Made by a program: the position numbers and the translations under genes. Of a stretch of DNA of 57,942 bases, positions 9,753 through 17,891 are shown piece after piece (positions within the stretch are counted from its first letter, which is position 1; every line of letters starts with the position of its first letter). The notes below the pieces were generated by a model, which saw only the letters and a list, made by a program, of their open reading frames with translations, was not told the origin of the DNA and ran no database searches. This stretch comes from an uncultured Myxococcales bacterium (GTDB taxonomy: Bacteria; Myxococcota_A; Polyangia; Polyangiales; Polyangiaceae): contig CALFNG010000478.1 in assembly GCA_937902985.1 (NCBI GenBank), forward strand, positions 1 to 57,942. The letters run 5' to 3'.

Positions 9753-11186
9753 TCATGGGGTGGGTTCGAGCTTGTACGCGCGCCGGGCGAGACTGTAGGC
9801 GAGGTCCACGGCCAGCTCGGCGGCCTCGTCTTCTTCCAGGCGGTGCTCGGCCACCCAGCGCGCGAGGAAGGCGCAGTCGACCCGGCGGGCGACGTCGTGA
9901 CGGGCCGGGATGGAGAGAAAGGCGCGCGTGTCGTCGTTGAATCCTACGGTGTTGTAGAAGCCGGCCGTCTCGCTGACCTGCTCGCGGTAGCGCCGCATGC
10001 CCTCCGGGCTATCGAAGAACCACCACGCCGGACCGAGCTTCAACGCCGGGTAATGTCCGGCGAGCGGCGCCAGCTCGCGGGAGTACGTGGTCTCGTCGAG
10101 AGTGAAGACGATGAGCGACAGGCGTGGATCGTTGCCGAATCGGTCGAGCAGCGGCTTCAGCGCGCGCACGTATTCGGTGGGCGTGGGAATGTCGGCGCCC
10201 TTGTCGCGACCGAACCTGGCGAAGATCGTGGGATTGTGGTTCCGGCACGAGCCCGGGTGAATCTGCATGACGAGCCCGTCGTCGACGCTCATCCGCGCCA
10301 TTTCCGTAAGCATCTGACCGCGGAACCGCTCCGCCTGAGCGGGCGAAGCGTCGGCCCTCAGGGCGGCGCGAAAGAGCGCCTCGCACTCGAGCCTGGGAAG
10401 GTCGAACGTGGCGGCCGAGGCGTGCCCGTGATCGGTCGACGTCGCGCCCAGCGACGCAAAGAACCTGCGCCGGCTGGCCAGCGCTTGCAGGTAGCCGGGC
10501 CAGGTCTGCGTGTCTTCGCCGGTGAGCTCCCCCAGCTTGGCCACGTTCGCCGCGAACCCCTCGTACTCCGGGTCGACCACCGGGTCCGGCCGAAAGGCCG
10601 TGATCACGCGCCCGCGCCAGCCCGACTGGCGGAGCGCACGGTGGTGCAGCAGCCCGTCGAGCGGCGATTCGGTGGTGGCCAGCACCTCGATGTTGAACTG
10701 CTCGAAGAGCGCGCGCGGAAAAAACTCGGGACGATGCAGGCAATCCGCAATGCGGTCGTACATCCGGTCAGCCGATTCGGGCGTCAGCCGCTCGTCCACG
10801 CCGAAGACCTCGCTCAGCGCATGCGTCAGCCACATCCGCGACGGGGTCCCGCGAAAGAGGTGCCAGTTCCGCGCCAGCAGTCGCCATATCTTGCGCGCGT
10901 CCTGTTCCACGGGAGCGCCGTCGACACGCGGTACCCCCAGCGACTCCAGCGGGACGCCCTGGCTGTAGAGCATCCGATAAATGTAGTGGTCCGGAATGAC
11001 CAGCAAGGACGACGGATCGGCAAAGGGCTTGTTCTCCGCGAACCACGCCGGGTCGGTGTGACCGTGCGGGCTCACGATGGGGAGCGAGCGCACCTCGGCG
11101 TAAAGACGCCGCGCGATCCCTCGTACGGAGGGTTCCGGCGGGAACAGGCGGTCCTCGGAAAGCGGGTGAGCGTGCGTCATCTTCAT
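9753..11186 (-). CDS. uxaC: glucuronate/galacturonate isomerase UxaC
   Basis: 477-residue uronate isomerase of the amidohydrolase-related superfamily, interconverting D-glucuronate with D-fructuronate and D-galacturonate with D-tagaturonate. Supporting segments are LPIVSPHGHTDPAWFAENKP near the N-terminus (metal His pair), EVLATTESPLDG, VITAFRPDPVVDP, MQIHPGSCRNHN, and the C-terminal DLAYSLARRAYKL. Length is normal. The start ATG at 11186 overlaps the stop of the GntR gene (TGATG), so the two are translationally coupled; a second ATG lies two codons in. It is the last gene of the minus-strand uronate operon. Confidence is high. Confidence 0.94.
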   Translation of the reverse strand: MKMTHAHPLSEDRLFPPEPSVRGIARRLYAEVRSLPIVSPHGHTDPAWFAENKPFADPSSLLVIPDHYIYRMLYSQGVPLESLGVPRVDGAPVEQDARKIWRLLARNWHLFRGTPSRMWLTHALSEVFGVDERLTPESADRMYDRIADCLHRPEFFPRALFEQFNIEVLATTESPLDGLLHHRALRQSGWRGRVITAFRPDPVVDPEYEGFAANVAKLGELTGEDTQTWPGYLQALASRRRFFASLGATSTDHGHASAATFDLPRLECEALFRAALRADASPAQAERFRGQMLTEMARMSVDDGLVMQIHPGSCRNHNPTIFARFGRDKGADIPTPTEYVRALKPLLDRFGNDPRLSLIVFTLDETTYSRELAPLAGHYPALKLGPAWWFFDSPEGMRRYREQVSETAGFYNTVGFNDDTRAFLSIPARHDVARRVDCAFLARWVAEHRLEEDEAAELAVDLAYSLARRAYKLEPTP

Positions 11187-11962
11187 CACCCGACGCGCGC
11201 CCGGCGCTTGCTCGCGGGCCCGGCGGAGGCGGCCCCTTCGCGCGGATTCGCCTGAGCGCGCTCCTTGAGGAGATCCCACCCGCGCTCGAACTCCCGATCG
11301 ACGCGCTCCAGGTGTCCGCGCATGGCGGCGCGGGCTCCGCTTCCGTCGCGACCTTCGAGCGCCGTGAGGATGGCCCGATGCTCGCCGAGCGCGGCGGCCC
11401 GCATCTCCGGCGTCTGAAAGTGGCGCTCCATCCGCTTCCAGATGGCGCCACGCCCCTGGTCCCAAAGGTTGCGGACCACGGATACGAGCGCGCTGTTGTG
11501 CGTGGCCTTGGCCACTCCGAGGTGGAAGTCGCGATCGGCCAAGTCCGCGTTCCGTTGCTGGCGCTGAAGACGTTGCATCTCGGCCACCGCCGCGCGCACG
11601 ACCACCAGATCCTCGGGGATGGCGTGCAGCGCCGCCTCCATCGCAATCTCCCCCTCCACCAGACGGCGTGCCCGGAGAAGCTCGAACGGCCCATGCCCCT
11701 CGCTGGTCGGATCGGCCACGACCGTCGGCCTTCGCGCGGCGACGAACACCCCCGCCCCCACCCGAACAGCCACCTTTCCGGCCAGTTCGAGGGCGATCAG
11801 CGCTTCGCGTACCGAGGGCCGCGAAACTCCGAGCTGCGCCGCAAGCTCGCGCTCGGACGGCAAGCGGGCACCTTCTGCAAACTCGCCCGACGCGATCAGC
11901 GCGGACAGTTGCTCCGCAATCTGGCGATAGAGTCGATTGGTTCCAATGATCTGTATGGGCAT
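11186..11962 (-). CDS. FadR-subfamily GntR transcriptional regulator (ExuR/UxuR-like)
   Basis: 258-residue regulator with an N-terminal winged helix (about residues 8-75; LPSERELAAQLGVSRPSVRE is the recognition region) and a C-terminal all-helical FCD ligand domain (about 90-225). The FCD metal ligands are visible as DRDFHLGVAKATHN, EHRAILTALEGRD and MRGHLERV. FadR-type regulators next to uxaC usually respond to uronates such as fructuronate or tagaturonate and repress the pathway; that role is inferred from context. Its stop overlaps the uxaC start. A 135-bp gap separates it from uxaE upstream, where two GAGAATAGG repeats (minus-strand reading) may be promoter or operator sequence. Confidence 0.9.
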   Translation of the reverse strand: MPIQIIGTNRLYRQIAEQLSALIASGEFAEGARLPSERELAAQLGVSRPSVREALIALELAGKVAVRVGAGVFVAARRPTVVADPTSEGHGPFELLRARRLVEGEIAMEAALHAIPEDLVVVRAAVAEMQRLQRQQRNADLADRDFHLGVAKATHNSALVSVVRNLWDQGRGAIWKRMERHFQTPEMRAAALGEHRAILTALEGRDGSGARAAMRGHLERVDREFERGWDLLKERAQANPREGAASAGPASKRRARVG

Positions 11963-12097
11963 GTTGAGCTGCTCCGAGGGCCCGCGACGCTTCTCGATCC
12001 AGCCACGCAGGTCGCCGCTTGTTGAGTCGATGTCCCTATTCTCGCGCTGCCTATTCTCCGGTGGACACGTCGTTGAACTGCAGATGACCCTGGTGCC

Positions 12098-13348
12098 TCA
12101 ATCCCCCACGAAGAGCGGCCGGATGTGCCTCTCGTAGAGGTTCTCCGTCACGCAGGTGCCCGCGATCTCGCGTGCGTCGTCGAGGGCATCGCGGAACTCG
12201 GCGCCCATTTCCGCCGCGACCTTGAAGGCCACGTGCATCAGCTGCCTTACGTCGACGCTGAAATCGGGACAGGCCGGGTCGTGACGGATTCGCCTCACGA
12301 ACTGGTCTGCCGTCCAGGACTCCACATCTCCTGGCCTGGGGAGCCGGGGGCGATCGATCTCCACCACCGTAGCGTACGGCTTGCAGAGCTCGTCGAACCG
12401 CGCGTGAGCTCTCGAATAGATGTGCTTGGCGATTCCCAGACCTTTTTCACCCGACAGGGCGATACCGATGACCTCCTCCAACCACGTGGTCCCGGCAGTC
12501 TTCAGGTGAAGACCGACGTCGCGTCGCTCCAGGGGCCGCCGCATGGAAGGGTAGAGAGAGAACTTGTCGCTTCCCGTGTGAACACTGACCTTCAACGACG
12601 CAGGCAAGCCGAAGACACGTTTGGCATGCTCGATGACCAGCAAATCGGTGTCGAATTCTCGCTCGAACTTGAGGATGTCTCCGACGTAGTCGATGCCTTT
12701 GAGAAACTTGCCGGAGAATTTCGGGGCGATGGTCTGTGCCGGAACGCCCTCGTGCGCGAGAGCGCCGAGAATGAAGAACAGCTCGAGGGGAAGTTGCGGA
12801 TCGGGCGCCTCGTCGGTCGACACCTCGACGACGAAGGCGTTTTCCCCCTTTGCCGCCAGGACGTGGCGATAGATACGTCCCGCCTCACTCACCGCATTCA
12901 GATATTGTCGGCCAATCTTCGTCAACACCTCGGACGTCACCTCGAAGGGTGCATCCATTCCGGGGATGCGCAAGACGCCGAGAAACGGAGCCATTTCGCG
13001 GACGAAGGATGCGACCACGCCATCCGGCGAGGAGACGCCGATGAAGTCGGCAACGTCGAGCGTGAAGAAGTCGCTTGCCTTCAGGAACCCGTCCACATTC
13101 TTGATGCCGACGTGGTCCGCATCGACGTAGTAGGCACGCTTCCATCCGGCTTCCCGTACGGCCTCGTTTGCCTCGGCGCGGACGTCGTCGGGCGTCGTGC
13201 CGATGAGCGAATGCTCGCGGAACGACTTGTTCCATACCGGCACGGGAGCTGCGCGGCTGCCGCTCGCCTTCTGGAGAGCCCGGAGCTGCGCAAGCCCTTC
13301 TTTTCCGAAGCGATCGCCGATTCCGATGGAGTATTTCTCGATATTCAT
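12098..13348 (-). CDS. uxaE: tagaturonate epimerase family protein (UxaE)
   Basis: 416-residue protein matching the UxaE family described from Thermotoga, which interconverts D-tagaturonate and D-fructuronate and so lets galacturonate enter the glucuronate branch. Recognisable blocks are SIGIGDRFGKEGLAQLRA at the N-terminus, YYVDADHVG, ADFIGV, VSTDEAPDPQ, IAPKFSGKF, KVSVHTGSDKFSLYP and LHLKTAGTTWLEEVI. The many conserved Asp, His and Glu residues suggest a metal site. I chose the ATG at 13348, which has AAGGGG upstream, rather than the 20-codon-longer open frame. It follows kdgK by 56 bp in the same operon. Confident at family level. Confidence 0.88.
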   Translation of the reverse strand: MNIEKYSIGIGDRFGKEGLAQLRALQKASGSRAAPVPVWNKSFREHSLIGTTPDDVRAEANEAVREAGWKRAYYVDADHVGIKNVDGFLKASDFFTLDVADFIGVSSPDGVVASFVREMAPFLGVLRIPGMDAPFEVTSEVLTKIGRQYLNAVSEAGRIYRHVLAAKGENAFVVEVSTDEAPDPQLPLELFFILGALAHEGVPAQTIAPKFSGKFLKGIDYVGDILKFEREFDTDLLVIEHAKRVFGLPASLKVSVHTGSDKFSLYPSMRRPLERRDVGLHLKTAGTTWLEEVIGIALSGEKGLGIAKHIYSRAHARFDELCKPYATVVEIDRPRLPRPGDVESWTADQFVRRIRHDPACPDFSVDVRQLMHVAFKVAAEMGAEFRDALDDAREIAGTCVTENLYERHIRPLFVGD

Positions 13349-13404
13349 GTCACGCCCCTTCGGACGCGGATCTTGCGGGACATTCAAACGAACCCACGAG
13401 GGAA

Positions 13405-14487
13405 TCAACGTTGAATTCGAGCGGAGCCCCCCTCTGCCAAGGCCCTGACTTGCTGCACAGTGGCCATGGTGGTGTCACCCGGAAAGGTGGTCAAAAGGGC
13501 ACCATGGGCCCAACCCAGATTGACGGCTGCCTCCGGCGTCTCGCCGGCGAGCAGACCATAGAAGAAGCCCGCGGCGAATCCATCGCCCCCGCCCACCCGG
13601 TCGAAGACTTCGAGCTCGCGGATGGGAGCGTTGCAAGTCTTGCCGTCGACCCATGCGACTGCGCTCCAGCCGTGTCGGTTGGCCGAGTGAACCTCGCGCA
13701 GCGTCGTCGCGACGCCCTTCACGTTCGGGTACCTGTCGCGAACGCGAGCGATCATGTCGAGGAAAGCGGCCGGATCGAGCTTCGACCGCGACGCCACCTC
13801 GGGACCTGAAATTCCGAGGCCGTTCTGCAGATCTTCTTCGTTTCCCACGAGAACGTCGACATGCTGCACGATGGTGTCGAGGACGCTGACGGCCTTGGCG
13901 CGGCCGCCCCACACGTTCCAGAGCTTTTCCCGGAAATTGAGATCGAAGCTTATCACCGCCCCCAAGGCCTTGGCCGCTTGGATGCCCTCCAGGATGAGCC
14001 GTCCGGTGGTCTCCGAGAGGGACGCGAAGATACCCCCGCTGTGAAACCAGCGGACCCCGCCGGCAAAGACGTGAGCCCAGTCGAAGTCGCCTGGTTTCAG
14101 ACGAGAGGCTGCCTCGTTCGATCGATTGTAGAACACCACGGGCGGCCGACTGTCGAAGCCCCGGTCGCTGTAGACGGTGGCGAGGTTCGGACCATTGACC
14201 CCGTCGTGCGTGAAGTGCTTGTAAAAAGGCCGCACACCCATGGCGCGTACCCGCTCTGCCACGAGATCGCCGATGGGGTACTCCACCATCGCGCTCACGA
14301 TACCCGTCTTCAAGCGAAAACAGTCGGCCAGGTTGGCCGCGACGTTGAACTCGCCACCGCTCACGTGGACGTCGAATCGGTTGGCCTTGCGAAACGGCAC
14401 CACCCCCGGGTCCAGGCGATGGACCAGCGCCCCCAGACTCACGAAATCGAGGGCGCCCGTCGGGCGAATGGTCAGTGGCGCGGTCAT
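13405..14487 (-). CDS. kdgK: PfkB-family sugar kinase, probable 2-keto-3-deoxygluconate kinase
   Basis: 360-residue ribokinase/PfkB-family kinase. The family signatures are the N-terminal GGEFNVAANLADCF (substrate glycine-rich strand) and the C-terminal DRVGGGDGFAAGF, which supplies the catalytic Asp and anion hole. SFDLNFREKLW and VGNEEDLQNGLG also fit KdgK-type sequences. In a uronate operon the likely reaction is ATP-dependent phosphorylation of 2-keto-3-deoxygluconate to KDPG; the aldolase that splits KDPG is not in the window. The ATG at 14487 overlaps the larA-family stop (ATGA), with a G-run upstream as ribosome site, so an open frame running further upstream is not used. Substrate is inferred from context. 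Confidence 0.85.
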   Translation of the reverse strand: MTAPLTIRPTGALDFVSLGALVHRLDPGVVPFRKANRFDVHVSGGEFNVAANLADCFRLKTGIVSAMVEYPIGDLVAERVRAMGVRPFYKHFTHDGVNGPNLATVYSDRGFDSRPPVVFYNRSNEAASRLKPGDFDWAHVFAGGVRWFHSGGIFASLSETTGRLILEGIQAAKALGAVISFDLNFREKLWNVWGGRAKAVSVLDTIVQHVDVLVGNEEDLQNGLGISGPEVASRSKLDPAAFLDMIARVRDRYPNVKGVATTLREVHSANRHGWSAVAWVDGKTCNAPIRELEVFDRVGGGDGFAAGFFYGLLAGETPEAAVNLGWAHGALLTTFPGDTTMATVQQVRALAEGGSARIQR

Positions 14488-15803
14488 CCGTACCCCCCGG
14501 TACCGAGGGGGAGACCACTCGATGGCTTCGCACGTCGAGGCGAGCCTTCCTTCAGTCGATACAAAGTCTCGCCGGCTTTTGGAACATACAGAACGCCGGG
14601 CTTCTTTTCGTTCTTCCAGCTGTCGAGGTCCATGGTTCGATAGTCCCGATAGCCGAGGTTGATGGCCTGGCATTCGGCCCGGCTGATCTGGGTCGCGAGC
14701 ACGACGTTGATGCGCGGACGCTCGACTCCCCGCTCGTACGTGCCGACGCCCTTCACGTGCGTCGAGTGCGCCATGACTCCTCGCGGGACTCCTGCGAAGC
14801 GGTCGGGCTGCTTCACGAAGTAATCCCGCACGTGATAGCCGATGCGCCGAATGGCCTCGCCATGCACCGTCGAAATGCGCGAAAGGTGCGGCGCGTAGAT
14901 GATGAGCTCACCGCCGTCGGCAACGACCGGTTCGAGCTTGTAGGCGCACTTGCCGCCGACCCAGAGCTCGTCGTACATCGCCGGAGCGCAGCTCAATACC
15001 GAATGAAACGGTTTCTCTTCGTGGATGACATGAACTTCGTTCGACAGGTCCGCGGCCGCCGACCATGCTTCCTCCGGCGAACCCGCGTAGAGTCCCACCA
15101 ACTCGCCGCCCTGCACTACCAGGCTCACGCATTTGCGCGGCACCGGTACCATGGCCGCGGCGCGATCCACGACGTCCCGCACGGGCGTGTACTTCTTTCC
15201 AATGATCTCCGGATTGGTGATCAACGCGCCCAGCCAGTGAAACATGTCGATGATCTCTTTGCCCGAGACCCCCGGGAAAAGGTACTTGTTCCCTCCCGAG
15301 AATCCTGCCACTTCGTGCGGGAAGGTCGGCCCGACGATGAGAATCAGGTCGTAGTCGAGCACCAGCTTGTTGATGGTCACGTCGACCGCTTCGCGCATCA
15401 GGCCGTCCGAGATGGATTCGACCTCTGCCTCGGAAAGGGCGCCGATTGAAACGAGCTGCGCCGGGTCGTCCCAGCGGTGGTTCAGAAACCTCGTTTTGCC
15501 GTACCTATGGCTGCGCTGGTAAGTCGTCAGCTCGAAGCGAGCGTTGATGGCTTCTTCGCTCATGGGGGGGTGCGTCCCGAGCGCAATCAGAACGTCGAAG
15601 TTCGCCGCTTCCTTTGCTATCAGCTCGTGCAGGATTCGGAACATCATGCCCATCGGGGCGGTCCGCGTCCCGTCGGGCACCACCGCGAGAATCCGTTTCC
15701 CGGCCACGCTCCAGCGCGCTATCTCGGTCGCGCAGAGGTCACGAATGGCGGGTTCGCTCAACGCCGTGCCTTTGCTGCCCGCGCCGATCGTCATCGAAAG
15801 CAT
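14484..15803 (-). CDS. LarA-family nickel-pincer hydroxyacid racemase/epimerase
   Basis: 439-residue LarA homologue (lactate racemase superfamily, DUF2088 N-terminal domain). The residues that matter in LarA are all visible: DGTRT at about 44-48, the catalytic His in LGTHPP (about 78), the second catalytic His in FPHEVAGFSGG (about 163), the Lys that carries the nickel-pincer nucleotide in GGNKYLFPG (about 173), and a Ni-ligand His in MFHW (about 189). The His-Lys-His spacing of 10 and 16 equals that of lactate racemase. The protein is therefore probably active but need not act on lactate; several LarA homologues racemise or epimerise other 2-hydroxyacids, including gluconate. The cofactor genes larB, larC and larE are absent here. 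The start could be 15803 or the ATG at 15794. Confidence 0.85.
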   Translation of the reverse strand: MLSMTIGAGSKGTALSEPAIRDLCATEIARWSVAGKRILAVVPDGTRTAPMGMMFRILHELIAKEAANFDVLIALGTHPPMSEEAINARFELTTYQRSHRYGKTRFLNHRWDDPAQLVSIGALSEAEVESISDGLMREAVDVTINKLVLDYDLILIVGPTFPHEVAGFSGGNKYLFPGVSGKEIIDMFHWLGALITNPEIIGKKYTPVRDVVDRAAAMVPVPRKCVSLVVQGGELVGLYAGSPEEAWSAAADLSNEVHVIHEEKPFHSVLSCAPAMYDELWVGGKCAYKLEPVVADGGELIIYAPHLSRISTVHGEAIRRIGYHVRDYFVKQPDRFAGVPRGVMAHSTHVKGVGTYERGVERPRINVVLATQISRAECQAINLGYRDYRTMDLDSWKNEKKPGVLYVPKAGETLYRLKEGSPRRAKPSSGLPLGTGGYG

Positions 15804-15965
15804 AACTCTACGCTGCGGTGGTCTTGTCGTCAAGGGGCCTTACCAGCCGAGACCCGTTCGCTCCCCCCTCTTCTCTTCTTCGGGCTCTTCTTCACTCACC
15901 TCGCGGTCACGGAAAAAAGGTCACCGAAAACGGAGACGATAACTCAGTAGGTGCGGTCGAGTGGA

Positions 15966-16742
15966 TCACTGATTGACGCCGCTCGCCAGAAACCCCCCGT
16001 CCACCACCAGGACGGCGCCATTCACGTAGCTGGCCGCGTCCGATGCGAGAAATACCGCCGCTCCCGAAAGCTCCTCGATGCGTCCGAACCGCTTCATTGG
16101 AGAGCGCAGCAAGAGCTCGCGTCCCCGAGCGGTCCCGTCGAGCAACTCGGCGTTGAGCTCCGTTCGGAAGATGCCTGGCGCGATGGCGTTGACGCAAACG
16201 CCCCGTGCACCCCATTCCACAGCCAATGATCGTGTGAGCGCGGTCACCCCCGCCTTGCTCGCGCCATAAGCTGCTACCTCGTGAAGGGCCACGAACGAGT
16301 TGAGCGATGCAATGTTGACGATCCGACCGTACCCTCGCTGGAGCATGTGCCGCCCGAAGACCTGACAGCCCCGGAGAGTGCCCGTCAGGTTGGTGTCGAT
16401 GATCTCGGTCCACTCTTTCTCGCCGAAGTCGAGCGTTGCGGCGCGCCGTATCCGGCCGGCACAGTTCACCAGGATATCGACGTGGCCCAGCGAGGAGAGA
16501 ACTCCCTCGAGCAGGCGGTCGAGCGAGGCTCGATCGGTCACGTCCGAGGCCAGGCGCACGGTGCGCCGGCCGAGTCGTTCCAGCTCACCGGCGACTTCTT
16601 CGACTTGCTCGCGACGTCGGGCGGAGGCGACGACGTCTGCTCCGGCTTGCGCGAGGCCCAGGCTCAATGCCCTGCCGATTCCGGTAGTCCCACCGAGAAC
16701 GACGGCGACGCGGCCTTCCAGAGAGAACGCCGGGAGCGTCAT
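15966..16742 (-). CDS. short-chain dehydrogenase/reductase, candidate uronate or aldonate oxidoreductase
   Basis: 258-residue classical SDR with a Rossmann fold. The cofactor loop is LGGTTGIGRA (about residues 17-26), NCAG at about 93-96 is the second motif, and the catalytic set is Ser about 146, Tyr 159 and Lys 163 (AYGASK). The C-terminus VNGAVLVVDGGF is typical. Overall it resembles gluconate 5-dehydrogenase and KduD-type enzymes. In this operon it is the only gene that could reduce a keto-uronate, so fructuronate or tagaturonate reduction is a reasonable but unproven role. I chose the ATG at 16742, which has GAGGT six bases upstream. It is the first gene of the minus-strand operon; the promoter must lie within 16743-17228. 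Confidence 0.88.
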   Translation of the reverse strand: MTLPAFSLEGRVAVVLGGTTGIGRALSLGLAQAGADVVASARRREQVEEVAGELERLGRRTVRLASDVTDRASLDRLLEGVLSSLGHVDILVNCAGRIRRAATLDFGEKEWTEIIDTNLTGTLRGCQVFGRHMLQRGYGRIVNIASLNSFVALHEVAAYGASKAGVTALTRSLAVEWGARGVCVNAIAPGIFRTELNAELLDGTARGRELLLRSPMKRFGRIEELSGAAVFLASDAASYVNGAVLVVDGGFLASGVNQ

Positions 16743-16947
16743 GATTCGACCTCGCAGCAAATCGATTCGGGGGGGGGTGCCCCGGGACACTGCATGCGCG
16801 CACGTCCCATTTTCGTCGAGTGCATTCGCTCCTCCATTTGGATGTGCCCCGGATGTTTCTGCCGGACTCCTAGCTTGAGATGCCGGGGCCTGTCCAACGT
16901 GATTGAAGGGGACACCCTCGGATCCCGCGCGACGAAGTCAGGCCCCC

Positions 16948-17125
16948 AGCCCGGATGATTCACGGCCGCAGGAGACATGGCGTGAGTCCGCGGCGATTTT
17001 CGGGCAGATCGTCGTTGAGCGCGCGCAGCAAAACTTGCCGTCTTGCGAGCACGATCGACGGCGAGATGCTCGGAAGTCGCAGCGGAATCGCGCCATGCTC
17101 GACAAGGCCGTGAATCATCCGGGCT
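16948..17125. repeat. 178-bp palindromic element with 20-bp perfect terminal inverted repeats
   Basis: The ends 16948-16967 (AGCCCGGATGATTCACGGCC) and 17106-17125 are perfect inverted copies. The interior is also imperfectly palindromic, so both strands translate to similar peptides: each gives PDDSRP, then W-R-x-SAA, ARKS, and AVNHPG at the end. This means a long imperfect hairpin rather than two genes. No target-site duplication or transposase is visible. It could be a MITE-like or BIME-like repeat. It lies in the 486-bp gap between the SDR start and the HAD remnant; the rest of that gap shows no gene. Confidence 0.8.
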
Positions 17126-17228
17126 AGCGCCTGCTCGCCATGCAAGGCGACCTGCCCATGCGAGGAGCGAAGACGTCAAAGCGTTCGAACCTTGCGGGGT
17201 GCCGCTCTAGGCGTGAGCCGCCGCCGAA

Positions 17229-17445
17229 ATGACCACGATGGGACGACCTCACGGAGTCGCGTTCGACCTGGACGGGACGCTCATCGATTCGCGCCTCGAC
17301 ATCGTCGCGGCCTGCAATCACGTCCTCGTCGGCGCTGGACGAACGCCGCTCGCGCCGGAGGTCATCGCTACCTTCATCGGCGACGGCGTGCGCGCCCTCG
17401 TGGCAAAGGCGTTCGGGCTGCCGCCGGGTGCCGCCAGCGGGGTGG
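17229..17445 (+). pseudogene. truncated HAD phosphatase (Gph-like N-terminal fragment)
   Basis: From an ATG at 17229 the frame reads a clear HAD-hydrolase start: GVAFDLDGTLIDSRLDIV (nucleophile Asp motif DxDGT), then NHVLVGAGRTPLAPEVI, FIGDGVRALVAKAFGLP. After about 70 residues homology stops and the frame runs into low-information sequence ending at 17582. Phosphoglycolate phosphatases are about 220 residues, so two thirds, including motifs II-IV, are missing. It cannot be active. It is a remnant between the two arms of the uronate locus and suggests rearrangement there. Confidence 0.75.
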
Positions 17446-17891
17446 TCGCCCTGATTGGGGTGTCGCTCACCGCATCGAACGAGGGCCCAAATGCGGGCCC
17501 AAAAACGGGCGTCGTCACAAGAGTAAAGCGAGCAAAAGCGGTCCCGAAGAACGGTCCCGAAGAAATCGATCAGTCCACTTGACAGCATGGCCACCGGACA
17601 TGTAGCCCTTGTACCGGGTCGAAGTGCGAGTCGACCCGGGGATCGTAGAAGATAGGAGCGGGGCCACCGCGAAGGAGTCTCCCGCGGTCGTTCCCGCTGT
17701 TGGTTCTCGCCGGGCGTGGATTGCGTATGGAGCTGACAGTCAGGCTGGAAGCTGTCGGCGCGCCCGATCCAAGCAGCAAGGAGGCCCAGCCGCCGACGCC
17801 AGATCCGCTGGGAATCCGGGGGGTCCAGCGAGCAAGCTCCGGAGGGCATCCACGCCCTTCTCGCCCCTCACTCGACCCCCGTGAACCTCCC
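17446..17891. other. intergenic region upstream of the ABC operon, with a hairpin
   Basis: About 450 bp between the HAD remnant and the binding-protein gene. A strong inverted repeat, CCGGGTCGA at 17614-17622 and TCGACCCGG at 17631-17639 with an 8-base loop, could terminate or attenuate transcription. An open frame runs into the binding-protein gene from 17700 but has no recognisable protein, so it is leader sequence. The promoter for the ABC operon presumably lies here; I cannot place it with confidence. Confidence 0.35.

Noticed and set aside
9753-11465. Longer UxaC with 93 extra N-terminal residues
   Set aside because: The extension is out-of-frame sequence of the regulator gene; the TGATG overlap places the start at 11186.
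16739-17179. 146-codon minus-strand gene upstream of the SDR
   Set aside because: Its most protein-like part is the palindromic element, which reads similarly on both strands. Not a gene.
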